Source: Bacillus sp. FJAT-52991 (lineage in GTDB: Bacteria; Bacillota; Bacilli; Bacillales; Domibacillaceae). Taken from it: a stretch of DNA of 64,000 nucleotides. The first letter of the stretch is position 1, and every line of letters starts with the position of its first letter. The stretch spans positions 1,884,001 through 1,948,000 of the forward strand of contig NZ_CP147404.1 in NCBI RefSeq assembly GCF_037201805.1. The letters are read 5' to 3'. Both the position numbers and the translations under genes were made by a program. The notes beneath the pieces are model-generated. The model did not search any database, was not told the DNA's origin, and worked only from the letters and a program-made list of their open reading frames with translations. Below are positions 33,700 through 42,671 of the stretch, piece after piece.

Positions 33700-34395
33700 A
33701 TGCGATTGTCTATATTTGAAGCGATTAAAGCAAAAGAGTGGGAAAAAGTAATCGAGCTAGCAAAAGGTGAACAGCGAAACGCTCAAGATGCTTCTTGGCG
33801 TACACCATTGCATGTAATGATTACTCACAAATGTCCGGCGAATTGGATAGAGGCCTATCTTCAGCTGGAGCCTAATCTTGAAATAAAAGATAAACTCGGT
33901 GAAACAGTTCTTAGTAAAGCGATTAAGTTTGGAAATAGCGAGGTAGTCGAACTGCTCATTCAATATGGAGTACAGTTGAATCATCCGAAAGGTATTCGTT
34001 ATACCCCATGGTACCAAGCGCGCTATGATAAAAAGATAGCGGATCTTTTAATCGAGACAGAAGATGCCTTTCGATTAACTTTAACCAAACAAGAACAATC
34101 CTTGATTGATGAACTGCTATATGAGGAATCAGCGGAGATTCTTATGAGGAAATTAGAGTATTTGAATTCGTCGGAGCTTATTCATGCTTATGTGATGCAG
34201 TTTAATTGGGATGATGACTTATGGCCGCTGGAATGGTTACTACATAACCGAACGGTTCACCTTGTGACAACGATGGAAATGTATGATCTTCTCGGAGTCA
34301 ATGAAATTTTAGAAGATACTGCCTATCGATCAGAGGAAGCTGACCAGCTCGCTCTTAAAATCATAGACCAGCTTCTAGGGGGAAAAATAAGATGA
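33700..34395 (+). CDS. ankyrin-repeat protein coupled to a SUKH protein
   Basis: 231 residues; ATG 33700 sits close behind AAAGGA, and TTG 33706 is an alternative. Two or three ankyrin units are visible: DASWRTPLHVMITHK, DKLGETVLSKAIKFGNSEVV followed by ELLIQYG. The second half is acidic and not recognised. Its stop overlaps the start of 34392 (ATGA). Ankyrin plus SUKH pairs are typical immunity-type genes found with polymorphic toxins; no toxin gene is present here. Confidence 0.78.
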   Translation: MRLSIFEAIKAKEWEKVIELAKGEQRNAQDASWRTPLHVMITHKCPANWIEAYLQLEPNLEIKDKLGETVLSKAIKFGNSEVVELLIQYGVQLNHPKGIRYTPWYQARYDKKIADLLIETEDAFRLTLTKQEQSLIDELLYEESAEILMRKLEYLNSSELIHAYVMQFNWDDDLWPLEWLLHNRTVHLVTTMEMYDLLGVNEILEDTAYRSEEADQLALKIIDQLLGGKIR

Positions 34396-35735
34396 GCATA
34401 TGGGTAAAAGAATGCCTGCAACAAATCGACGACATGGTGTTAGCGATGAAAGATGCAGGAATGGACATTGTTCGTTACGAAAAAGCGGAAGGAATGAGTA
34501 ATAGTGAGCTGACCGAACTGGAACAACAGCTTGGAGTCACCTTACCTGAAAAATTACAGGAGCTATTGCAAAGTTGCCGCCATCTCACTTATCTTTGGGA
34601 TTTCCCAGACTCTGTGATGGAACCAGATACTTTACCAGCTATGAGTGGAGAAATGGGCTGGAGCTCCATTGAAGTCGGCTGGTTTGAAGACCCAACAGAT
34701 CTGGAATGTGTAGGAGAATTGGATGATCGACGGTACCTTTCCTTCAGCAGCTCCGGAGCGGGTAACCCAGTGATGTTGGACATAAAGAACGATTTTTCTG
34801 TTGTTTGTTTTTTGCATGAAGAAGGCGAAATCGTCACTTTAGCACCGAATTTAGAAGCCTTTATTCGAACGATTATTCAACTGTATGGAGCTTGGATTTG
34901 GGAATGGACGGATGTGACAAATGAACATGGCATTGACTTAAAATGTGAAGCGCTGCAACAGTGGCAAACGTGGATGACTCGCTTTCTAAGCATTTCATTA
35001 GAAGCAGCAACAAGCTTAGAGGAATTAATTGAGTATACGCTTTATCATGGCATTGAATTAGAAAAGGTTCAACAGGCGTATGAAGCTTATGATCGATTCG
35101 ACATTTTCAAAGCTTGGTATGATCGAATGGTGTGTGATCCTTCCCACTTTTCCTATTGGACCAAAATGATGGGAGCCACCGCAAAGAAAGGTGCGGCAGA
35201 TTGGGTTCGAGCGTTATGGGAACCGGACATGTTTGACATGTACTTAAATGGCGAGGCTCCATTTGTTCAAACAGAAGATGAATTAAGAAGCATTCGAGCT
35301 CGTTTAAGTTATGATGCTTTACCAGAGAAAGAAGCGCTTGATCATATTTTTCAAGATTTAGAACTTCAAGCTTCAAAGTATAACCAAAAGATCGATGGGT
35401 TTGACGCGAACGCCCAATTAGCTAAATTTCATTCTCAGCGAGTCATTTCATGGATGAAAAATTGGGTACGAAATCCGATTGATGGTTGGGATTCTTTATT
35501 CACCAGTTCGAAACCTACCGTAGCCATATTAATGGAATGGCTAGATGAGTCAGAAATCTGCGAGAAAGTCGCAGTTAATGCCCTATGTATGATGTTAAAA
35601 AAAGACGCCTTGCCTATCATGAACGAAATGGACAGCGAAGCCTTACAAACAAAATTGGTTCATATCCAAGACAAGGCCATCTTACGTACTTATAAGCGAA
35701 AAATTGAAGAGATTATAGAGCAGCTTCCTTATTAA
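34392..35735 (+). CDS. SMI1/KNR4 (SUKH)-domain protein
   Basis: 447 residues. The SUKH domain is at about 20-165: SNSELTELEQQLGVTLPEKL, YLSFSSSGAGNPVMLDI, VCFLHEEGEIVTLAPNLEAF. The remaining 280 residues are helical and acidic, with no known motif. SUKH proteins often act as immunity factors against secreted nucleases and deaminases. It is translated by coupling with the ankyrin gene. The large C-terminal extension is unusual compared with the 130-200-residue immunity proteins. Confidence 0.8.
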   Translation: MSIWVKECLQQIDDMVLAMKDAGMDIVRYEKAEGMSNSELTELEQQLGVTLPEKLQELLQSCRHLTYLWDFPDSVMEPDTLPAMSGEMGWSSIEVGWFEDPTDLECVGELDDRRYLSFSSSGAGNPVMLDIKNDFSVVCFLHEEGEIVTLAPNLEAFIRTIIQLYGAWIWEWTDVTNEHGIDLKCEALQQWQTWMTRFLSISLEAATSLEELIEYTLYHGIELEKVQQAYEAYDRFDIFKAWYDRMVCDPSHFSYWTKMMGATAKKGAADWVRALWEPDMFDMYLNGEAPFVQTEDELRSIRARLSYDALPEKEALDHIFQDLELQASKYNQKIDGFDANAQLAKFHSQRVISWMKNWVRNPIDGWDSLFTSSKPTVAILMEWLDESEICEKVAVNALCMMLKKDALPIMNEMDSEALQTKLVHIQDKAILRTYKRKIEEIIEQLPY

Positions 35736-35756
35736 TAGGTAGAAAAAACAAAACGG

Positions 35757-35809
35757 CAAAAGCCTGTATCGTCAATGACTAAATAATGACCGATACAGGC
35801 TCTTTTTTA
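35757..35809 (+). terminator. terminator of the ankyrin-SUKH unit
   Basis: AAAAGCCTGTATCG pairs with CGATACAGGCT, then CTTTTTT. Confidence 0.9.
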
Positions 35810-35970
35810 TTTTTTGTTATGAAAAAGGACAAAAACGTATATTATAAACCATATATAGAAAAATTAAAAGCGCCTATATAAAAATGTCGATAAATTGACT
35901 AAAAAATAATATTTAAAATTGACAATTTTGTGAATTTAATGAATAATATATTTAAAGGAGGATGAGTGAA

Positions 35971-36246
35971 ATGAAATCTAACGTTAAAATACTAAATGCT
36001 GTGAAATATGTTTGTGGAACGGTACTTTCAATTGGAATTATTACTTTTTTACTCGGTTTTTTTGAAAGCGGTTTCAGCGTTTTGACTCCTATTGGCATTG
36101 GGACAGTTGTTGGAGCTGTGTTCATCTTTCTGATGGGTGTATTCTTTGTAGCAACAGAAGAAATGCTCGATAAAACATATGAAGGGATTAAAGGGATTAA
36201 AGGGATTAAAGTAATTCCAATAAAAACGAAAAACGGAGTACTATGA
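35971..36246 (+). CDS. small two-helix membrane protein with GIK repeats
   Basis: ATG 35971 is chosen because AAAGGAGG lies 9 nt before it; 91 residues. Two helices (about 12-35, 43-66) precede a cytosolic tail. The tail has GIKGIKGIK encoded by three copies of AAAGGGATT, a short in-frame repeat that could vary by slippage. Function unknown. Confidence 0.65.
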   Translation: MKSNVKILNAVKYVCGTVLSIGIITFLLGFFESGFSVLTPIGIGTVVGAVFIFLMGVFFVATEEMLDKTYEGIKGIKGIKVIPIKTKNGVL

Positions 36247-36373
36247 CGAACGCTCCTTTTGAGACGTCTTAATAAATATAACCTCAGCGTGCATAAATAC
36301 AAAATGCTGTAATAAGAAAAACTGTCATGCCTACTGTGAATGACAGATCAATGAAAAAACAGCAAATAAAAAA

Positions 36374-36410
36374 CAAGACCGAAACGATCATCGGTCTTGC
36401 TTTTTATTTT
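36374..36410. terminator. hairpin terminator
   Basis: CAAGACCGA/TCGGTCTTG with A-rich and T-rich flanks; can serve 35971-36246 (plus) and possibly the glycosyltransferase (minus). Confidence 0.75.
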
Positions 36411-36485
36411 TGTCATTATTTACTGAAAATTGAATATAGAATTTTAAATGAATTTATAGGAAAATGTATAATGGTACTTCTATTT

Positions 36486-37247
36486 TTATCTATCTTGATT
36501 TTCATAATATGCTTCATCCGCATATTTCTGGTCTTTTCCTTTAAGATAAGCTAGGATCATTTTCGGACGTTTAAGTAAAACCCAGTCTCCATGTTTATCA
36601 AACTTTCTGCTTGAAGTTATCATCCCATTTTGAATCGTCCCGTATTTTTTCCCCTTCTTTTTTCCCCACTCTTTTAATCGTTTAGCGAAATCTGCATCTT
36701 CTGCCATAAGCATATCTTCATTAAATCCCTTAATCGATTTAAAATCCTTTTTGTAGCACCAAAAGATTCCCACAGAAATTGCTCCATATTTAAAGAATAG
36801 TGGCCCAATTAATAACAAAGTTGAAACAAAAATTCCCAAAGACATTCTTTCAAATTTTCCTGTAACTCCGCCTCCAATGTACTTTCCAGTGATTAAGTTC
36901 TCCTCTGCCTTAGACAACACATGTTCGTTCATCTGTGTATCCGCATCAATTGTAACGATGATTTCACCTCTAGCTATTTCAACACCTGCGTTCCTAATCT
37001 TAGAAAGGTTTTTATCGTTATTCTTTATTATGATACATTTATACGATTTTGCAATTTCTTCCGTTCTGTCTGTACATCGATTTAACACAACAATGATTTC
37101 AACTTGATTTTTAAATAATTTTGAGGCTTTTGAAATAGATTCTAAGCATTTTCCAATGTACTTTTCTTCATTATGGGCGGGTATTACAATTGAAATTTTT
37201 ATATCCTCTTTATTTTTATCTTCTGAAGAGTTCTCCTTTTCGTTCAT
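36486..37247 (-). CDS. family 2 glycosyltransferase
   Basis: 253 residues behind GGGGGAG. The GT-A fold motifs are clear: ISIVIPAHNEEKYIGKCLES, VVLNRCTDRTEE, and the DxD in IIVTIDADTQMNEH. FNEDMLMAEDADFAKRLKEW supplies the ED acid pair. A hydrophobic patch (LGIFVSTLLLIGPLFF) may attach it to the membrane. It stands alone, without other envelope polysaccharide genes. The sugar and acceptor are unknown. Confidence 0.88.
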   Translation of the reverse strand: MNEKENSSEDKNKEDIKISIVIPAHNEEKYIGKCLESISKASKLFKNQVEIIVVLNRCTDRTEEIAKSYKCIIIKNNDKNLSKIRNAGVEIARGEIIVTIDADTQMNEHVLSKAEENLITGKYIGGGVTGKFERMSLGIFVSTLLLIGPLFFKYGAISVGIFWCYKKDFKSIKGFNEDMLMAEDADFAKRLKEWGKKKGKKYGTIQNGMITSSRKFDKHGDWVLLKRPKMILAYLKGKDQKYADEAYYENQDR

Positions 37248-37643
37248 ACAATATCTCCCCCTTTAAATGAAACAATTTTTATTTCTGTAACTGTGACTTG
37301 AAACAAACAAGAGTGAATGATGTCGTAATTAAATCAAATTGGATCTATATCACTTTCTGAAATTTACCTGATGAAATTAAAGCCTATAACAAACACTACC
37401 CTTATTAGGAATATTATCACCTTAATTAATTGTATGAACTATTGAAATTTAATATTTTTTCTAACATGTCATTATCTAAAGCTGGGATATGACGGTTAGA
37501 AGTCTTTATCGGTACCGAACATTTTGGATCAATAGTTGTCGATGTAAAGTAGAGAAATTACAAATTTCAAATTAAACAATCGGGCGTGATTGTGGAGCAA
37601 CATAGATAATGATCAAACTATTTTTTTAAGCAACAGATACGAG
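37248..37643. other. gene-free intergenic stretch
   Basis: Nearly 400 nt, AT-rich, no ORF with a ribosome site on either strand. It runs into the Excalibur remnant at 37644. Confidence 0.5.
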
Positions 37644-37688
37644 TCTAAACATGACCGTGATAAAGATGGCTGGGCTTGTGAAAGATAA
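37644..37688 (+). pseudogene. Excalibur-domain remnant
   Basis: Reads SKHDRDKDGWACER and stop, the same end as the thermonuclease-like protein at 1231-1980. Upstream sequence is not coding. A terminator follows (37701-37733, AAACCCCTGTC/GACAGGGGTTT). It is the tail of a lost paralogue. Confidence 0.65.
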
Positions 37689-37893
37689 ATAGATTATTTT
37701 AAACCCCTGTCTTTTTTAAGGACAGGGGTTTATTATAAACTCAATAAGAACATTCATTCTAAAAGTATAGAAAATTCCCTGTTCCTCTCTAAAACTTTAT
37801 ATCTATCAATTTTCAAGTTTTTTCTAAACATTCTTTTTATTCTACTAGAAACCTGGTAATATATTCTTATCAATGACAAAGTGAGGGATGAAG

Positions 37894-38580
37894 ATGAAGA
37901 AATGGTTTATAGCTTTATGTACCGTGATATCTTTGGTGGTTTTCTTGACGATTCCAACTCAAAATGCTGAAGCAAAAAATCCGATTACCCCAAAACAGAG
38001 TCGAGTTACCTATACATTGAAAGATGCAAACGGTGTTGCCTACAAAGTTTATTTTGCGGGAGTTGGCGAGAAAAAGGCTACAGCTACTGCTGATAGAGAT
38101 GATTGGGCGGCAGTAGGTATGGAAGCTGATGAAGGGGACCAATTATATAAAGGCAACTACACATTATATACTCAGAAAATTAAAACTAGCCACATCAAGA
38201 AATCCAAGTACTACTTCAAAGATTATTTATTAAATGCTACTAGAAAAACTGTTCACATGTTCCCCTCTAAATATAAGGGACAACCCGATATATTGGCAGT
38301 AGCTTATTCTGCCGGAGATAAAGTTGAAGTAGCTGATTGGTTTTATATGAAAAATGGTGCTTTAACAAAGATTATGCATGGTGACACTTTCATGTACTCA
38401 AAACGCGCTCAAATTTTAAGTAAAAACAAATTTCAAACGGTTTTATATGATCCTGTAATTAAAAGATGGGACTTCATGACTTTCACCATCGATCCAGTAA
38501 AAGAAATAGAAAAAAGGAACTTCCCTCAATATAAAAACCCAAGTGCAGTAATAAAAAATTGGAAAAAGCACTGGCAGTAA
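37894..38580 (+). CDS. secreted hypothetical protein
   Basis: ATG 37894 (MKKWFIALCTVISLVVFLT) has GAGGG 6 nt upstream; about 228 residues. The signal peptide ends near QNAEAKNP. The mature part is basic and beta-rich, with SRVTYTLKDANGVAYKVYFA and TRKTVHMFPSKYKGQPDIL. No Cys in the mature part and no recognised family. Probably released or wall-associated. Confidence 0.7.
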   Translation: MKKWFIALCTVISLVVFLTIPTQNAEAKNPITPKQSRVTYTLKDANGVAYKVYFAGVGEKKATATADRDDWAAVGMEADEGDQLYKGNYTLYTQKIKTSHIKKSKYYFKDYLLNATRKTVHMFPSKYKGQPDILAVAYSAGDKVEVADWFYMKNGALTKIMHGDTFMYSKRAQILSKNKFQTVLYDPVIKRWDFMTFTIDPVKEIEKRNFPQYKNPSAVIKNWKKHWQ

Positions 38581-38795
38581 GCTCGTTACCACAAGGTGAA
38601 CTTAATCCTTTTTGTGAAAATTAAAACTTCAAGGGTATCCATACACCTTCTCTAATCTAGAAAAAAGATGATGTCAATGAATAGGCCAAGAATTTTGTTG
38701 GCACGTTCATGTTTCTATTTGTTTTACAAAGTAGTTTCTTCTATAATTTGATGCTTGAGGTGGAAGCCAACTTTCTTGAGCGAGCGAAGTTGGAC

Positions 38796-38892
38796 TCATT
38801 TTTTCAAGTTTTGTATGATGGCCGTCATTAAAACTTGTGCTTTTACCTTTTGAACTCCACGGTAACGCTCATAGCGCAAACCGTGGAGTTCT
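38796..38892 (-). mobile_element. IS1182-like transposase C-terminal fragment
   Basis: The minus strand reads LHGLRYERYRGVQKVKAQVL then MTAIIQNLKK and TGA, the usual C-terminus of IS1182-family DDE transposases. Nothing of the catalytic part remains. Overlapping it is a GAACTCCACGGT/ACCGTGGAGTTC inverted repeat (38859-38892). Confidence 0.6.
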
Positions 38893-38901
38893 TAAATATT
38901 A

Positions 38902-38947
38902 AAGAGCCATTTTACTCTTCACGGGGTAAAATCCGGCTCTTTTTTTG
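38902..38947 (+). terminator. nested hairpin terminator
   Basis: AAAGAGCC/GGCTCTTT encloses ATTTTAC/GTAAAAT, followed by TTTTT. Confidence 0.8.
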
Positions 38948-39104
38948 TCGAAATTTGCTTAGCGTGTTTTTTCCGAAATGCTGGCGGTACCCCTTGATAT
39001 CCTCCTAAATTTAAACTTAAAAACCTGAATAACAAGTCAATGTGATAGTTTCCAAAATAATCCATAGATTTATGTTACAATAATAAGTAACAAGGAGGGA
39101 TTAT

Positions 39105-39491
39105 ATGAACACATTTAAAGCTCTATTATGTTCTTCAGCTCTAATGGCAATCTTTTATACTGTTTTAGAATTTTACAATGTTTTAACTAACGGTGTCACT
39201 TTGGGATTACTATGGACTCTAATTTCTGCAACTATCATATTCGCACTTATTTATCTTGTCTTTGCAATACCCCTGAAACTCATCTTGTTAAAGTTCACTA
39301 AAACCCAGAAATTTAATATCATTCATCTTTTTGTTTATTTAATAACGTCTCTCTTAGTCCATATTCTTATATATCAATTTTTTAATCAGTTTACTCCATT
39401 TTTCCAAAATATTGAACTATTTGCATATGCGTTTGCTTCTTCATTTGTATTTTGGTTTTGGAATTCAATTTTTGATGATAATGACAAGTGA
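39105..39491 (+). CDS. four-helix membrane protein, possibly UPF0715-like
   Basis: 128 residues behind AAGGAGGG. Four hydrophobic segments, the last ending FAYAFASSFVFWFWNSIFDD. Size and topology recall UPF0715 Bacillus membrane proteins, but I see no decisive motif. Single gene. Function unknown. Confidence 0.6.
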   Translation: MNTFKALLCSSALMAIFYTVLEFYNVLTNGVTLGLLWTLISATIIFALIYLVFAIPLKLILLKFTKTQKFNIIHLFVYLITSLLVHILIYQFFNQFTPFFQNIELFAYAFASSFVFWFWNSIFDDNDK

Positions 39492-39621
39492 AATCTTTGT
39501 CCAATAAACTCCCAAAGCTTTTTAAGCTTACAATTTTAGTATTATCTCAATTCTTTTCATAAGTACCATAAAAAATTTCAAATCCTTATTAACGAATAAA
39601 AGAAAGAACTGCACCCTTACA

Positions 39622-40032
39622 TTAAGGAATAATCCGAGTCGTCTTAGCGGTTTCTTCTTCAAGTACCCGAAGCCCTCCAACCGTTTCATAAGCTGCACCA
39701 ATCGCTACAAGCAAGTCTCCGGTAATAGCGATTTTTTGTTCTTGAAGCAGCTTGATGAGATCCGTTTCGTTGATTTGATTGGTTACAGAAATCGCCTCCA
39801 CTATTTGGCCAATCGTTCGAATCCAAACACCGGTCAGTATTTGTTGCTCCCCCGCTCCGCTTGTATCATTCTCTATTTGCAAAAGCCCTGATAAGCCTTT
39901 AACTTCAATAAGCTGGCCTACTACTTGAACCCAGAGGCCTAATGCCACTTCTTTTTCTAACGCTAACACTTTTTCACTTTTTTCCTTTGTGAGATTGTCT
40001 CCTTTATTGCTTGTCTGTTGCTGGTGTTTCAT
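39622..40032 (-). CDS. DUF6944-like internally repetitive protein
   Basis: ATG 40032 (MKHQQQ) is preferred, with GGTGA 5 nt upstream. About 136 residues made of two or three related units: ALGLWVQVVGQLIEVKGLSG, LTGVWIRTIGQIVEAISVTN and ITGDLLVAIGAAYETVGGL. Each has a WVxxxGQxxEA-type helix. This repeat style is that of the DUF6944 family as I remember it. Soluble, function unknown. Confidence 0.65.
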   Translation of the reverse strand: MKHQQQTSNKGDNLTKEKSEKVLALEKEVALGLWVQVVGQLIEVKGLSGLLQIENDTSGAGEQQILTGVWIRTIGQIVEAISVTNQINETDLIKLLQEQKIAITGDLLVAIGAAYETVGGLRVLEEETAKTTRIIP

Positions 40033-40286
40033 TATGTTCACCATCCCTACATCTCCATCTTCTCTATTTTATGTAAAACACATAGTATGGTGTTGACTTC
40101 ACGCTGGACAAGCCTCATTATTATAAGTTTTCTCTTTTGAATTTATTCAAAGGATACGCTCTCATCCATTACGAATAAAAAATCATACATTAACAAATAC
40201 TGATGTTGTTTGAACTCCTTTGAGTGAAAAACTCGACAAGGAGCGTGATTTCAATGAATTTCACTAATAGGATAAGGAGCGTGTTT

Positions 40287-40799
40287 ATGGGTATTTTAAG
40301 TGGCAATCCTCAAACAGAACCGATGCATTATGGAGAAGTATTTGCGACTTGGTCTTATTTGTTAGCTGCGAAAGGGGCAGTCGCTGGCTTTCAAACACAT
40401 CTGAACCATGCTGGAGATGAAGATTTAAAGAAACTGCTTCAGGAAAAGATCGAACAAGCCCGGCAAGAAATTCAACAGGTGGAAACTTTATTAAAAGAAA
40501 ACGGTGTTGGACTTCCACCAACCCCTCCTGAACGTCCTAACGCATGCTTAGAAGATATTCCAATTGGCGCAAGATTTACGGATCCAGAAATTGCGGCTGG
40601 TCTATCGATGGCAATTTCTGCTGGATTAGTGGCTTGTAGCCAAGCGATGGGACAATGTATTCGCGAAGATATTGCGATGATGTTTGGTCAATTTCATATA
40701 CAAAAAGCGGCTCTCGGAGGAAAAGTATTAAGACTAAATAAAGAAAAAGGCTGGCTCATTCCCCCTCCGTTACATCACCATAAATCTGAAGACTGTTAA
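40287..40799 (+). CDS. DUF3231-family protein
   Basis: ATG 40287 (MGILSGNPQTEPMHYGEVFA) with AAGGAG 8 nt upstream; 170 residues. The long frame starts at 40224, but a second AAGGAGCGTG precedes 40287 and homologues start with MGI/MGILSGN. The ferritin-like four-helix pattern (MHYGEVFATWSYLL, AGDEDLKKLLQEKI, CIREDIAMMFGQFH) fits DUF3231, common in Bacillus spores and stationary phase. Function unknown. A strong terminator follows. Confidence 0.82.
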   Translation: MGILSGNPQTEPMHYGEVFATWSYLLAAKGAVAGFQTHLNHAGDEDLKKLLQEKIEQARQEIQQVETLLKENGVGLPPTPPERPNACLEDIPIGARFTDPEIAAGLSMAISAGLVACSQAMGQCIREDIAMMFGQFHIQKAALGGKVLRLNKEKGWLIPPPLHHHKSEDC

Positions 40800-40802
40800 T
40801 TG

Positions 40803-40837
40803 GACAAGTGCCTCGCTTGGGGCACTTGTCTTTTTTT
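40803..40837 (+). terminator. terminator of the DUF3231 gene
   Basis: GACAAGTGCC/GGCACTTGTC stem followed by TTTTTTT. Confidence 0.95.
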
Positions 40838-41045
40838 CTTTCCACAAGAAAAACTTCTCAAAAAATGATTGAAAACTTCTCTCAACTCCCTCATGATAAT
40901 ATTGAATACTTCTGAATAGTTTACTAATTCACATCTTTCTCTATCAGAATATGTAATGATCTATCTATCCGCCGAAAAACCGGCACCTAAATGACAAAAA
41001 TTCAGCACTTATTGAACACTCAACATAAAAAGGAGAAAGCGAGAT

Positions 41046-42452
41046 ATGCTTGTAAATGTAACGGATGCAAAAGAAATGTTTGAAGCGATTTTAAGCACGA
41101 TCGATGAAGGGATTCATGCGGTCGATGCAAATGGCATAACCATTTTTTATAATCATATTGCAGCAAAGCATGATGGATTAGAGGGCGAAGAAGTACTCGG
41201 TAAACATTTATTAGATGTTTTCCCCTCTTTATCTGTTGACACGAGTACATTGATGAAGGTATGTCAAACGGGAGAGCCTATTTATAATCAGCATCAATCG
41301 TACCTTAATATTCGCGGTATGTTAATAGATACGGTGAATACTACATTGCCAATCAAAGTGGACAACGAACTAGTCGGTGCTGTTGAAATTGCGAAAAATT
41401 TCACGAAAATTAAGCAATTGTCGGAGAAACTGTTAGACTTGCAGGCAAAGGTTGAAACAACAAAAAGTCAAAAGAAACCTGCTAGTCATAACACTGGGGC
41501 AAGCTTTCAAATGACGGACATCATCACGAATGATGTGGCATTTAATCAATTAAAATCGACAGCATTAAAAGTAGCAGCAACCACCTCGCCTATTTTGATC
41601 TATGGTGAAACAGGGACAGGGAAGGAACTGCTTGTGCAGTCGATTCACAATGCCTCCCCTCGTCAAACTCAGCCTTTTATTGCTCAAAACTGTGCCGCGA
41701 TTCCCTCTTCTTTGCTTGAAAGTATTTTATTTGGCACAGCGAAAGGAAGTTACACTGGTGCGATGGATCGACCGGGTCTGTTTGAACTAGCAGACGGTGG
41801 GACATTGTTTTTAGATGAGCTTAATTCGATGCCGCTTGATATTCAAGCGAAGCTACTACGAGTACTGCAAAACGGTGGCATACGCAGAGTCGGCGGGACG
41901 AAAGAATTCGCGGTAAATGTACGAATTATCGCGGCGTTAAATGAACCAGCAGAGCATTGTGTACGTGAAAAAACATTGCGCTCTGACCTTTATTATCGCC
42001 TAAACGTCATTCACCTTCATCTTCCACCGCTCAAAGACCGAAAAGGAGACATTCCTTTACTGATGGATCATTTTATTCAGAAGTATAATTTCCGCTTTGG
42101 TAAGCTCGTTACAAAGACAACAGAGGAAGTAAAGGCGATACTTGCCCATTATGAGTGGCCCGGAAATGTTCGTGAATTGGAGCATGCGATTGAATCGGCC
42201 ATGAACTTAGTAGAAGGTGACATGATCATGAAAGAGCATCTCCCCCTTCACATCGTTGAAAGCGATTTCAGCATTATCAATGCCCAAACTCCCGCCTTAC
42301 AGCCTTTACGGCAAGCATTAGCAGAAACCGAGGAGCAGTTAATTTATCGAGCGTTAGAAGAGACAAACGGAAACATTCAGCAAGCTGCCAAATTGTTAGA
42401 AATCCCCCGACAAACGCTGCAATATAAATTAGCTAAATTAAAACTATCTTAA
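41046..42452 (+). CDS. RocR-like sigma-54-dependent activator (PAS-AAA-Fis)
   Basis: 468 residues. PAS domain (about 10-120, [20 protein letters not shown]), AAA+ domain with Walker [12 protein letters not shown], sigma-54 contact loop [11 protein letters not shown] (family GAFTGA), Walker [14 protein letters not shown]-finger region [11 protein letters not shown], and a C-terminal Fis helix-turn-helix ([20 protein letters not shown]). Closest in layout to RocR. The next gene has a consensus -24/-12 promoter, so this protein almost certainly activates the lysine decarboxylase/LysP genes in response to an amino acid. Confidence 0.93.
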   Translation: MLVNVTDAKEMFEAILSTIDEGIHAVDANGITIFYNHIAAKHDGLEGEEVLGKHLLDVFPSLSVDTSTLMKVCQTGEPIYNQHQSYLNIRGMLIDTVNTTLPIKVDNELVGAVEIAKNFTKIKQLSEKLLDLQAKVETTKSQKKPASHNTGASFQMTDIITNDVAFNQLKSTALKVAATTSPILIYGETGTGKELLVQSIHNASPRQTQPFIAQNCAAIPSSLLESILFGTAKGSYTGAMDRPGLFELADGGTLFLDELNSMPLDIQAKLLRVLQNGGIRRVGGTKEFAVNVRIIAALNEPAEHCVREKTLRSDLYYRLNVIHLHLPPLKDRKGDIPLLMDHFIQKYNFRFGKLVTKTTEEVKAILAHYEWPGNVRELEHAIESAMNLVEGDMIMKEHLPLHIVESDFSIINAQTPALQPLRQALAETEEQLIYRALEETNGNIQQAAKLLEIPRQTLQYKLAKLKLS

Positions 42453-42486
42453 CAAACCGCCGAATTTTCGGCGGTTTGTTGCTTTT
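42451..42486 (+). terminator. terminator after the activator gene
   Basis: AACAAACCGCCGA/TCGGCGGTTTGTT, followed by GCTTTT. It insulates the sigma-54 promoter downstream. Confidence 0.85.
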
Positions 42487-42592
42487 CGCCTCTATATTTG
42501 ATTGAAATTCCCTCTCAAGAGACCTATCAAATTCTTAATTTTCAATTATTTTCTCCGTCAGGACAAGCTTTCCTTAATTTGTGTCTAATTTG

Positions 42593-42608
42593 TGGCATAC
42601 AACTTGCT
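42593..42608 (+). promoter_or_regulatory. sigma-54 (-24/-12) promoter
   Basis: TGGCAT-N5-TTGCT matches the TGGCAC-N5-TTGCW consensus with the required GG/GC spacing, 64 nt before the decarboxylase ATG. The upstream activator gene encodes a sigma-54 AAA+ protein. Confidence 0.85.
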
Positions 42609-42671
42609 ATAGAAAATATGTGAGAGCACTCATTCAAAAAATGACTCAAGAAGGATATAGGAGGAAAAAAT

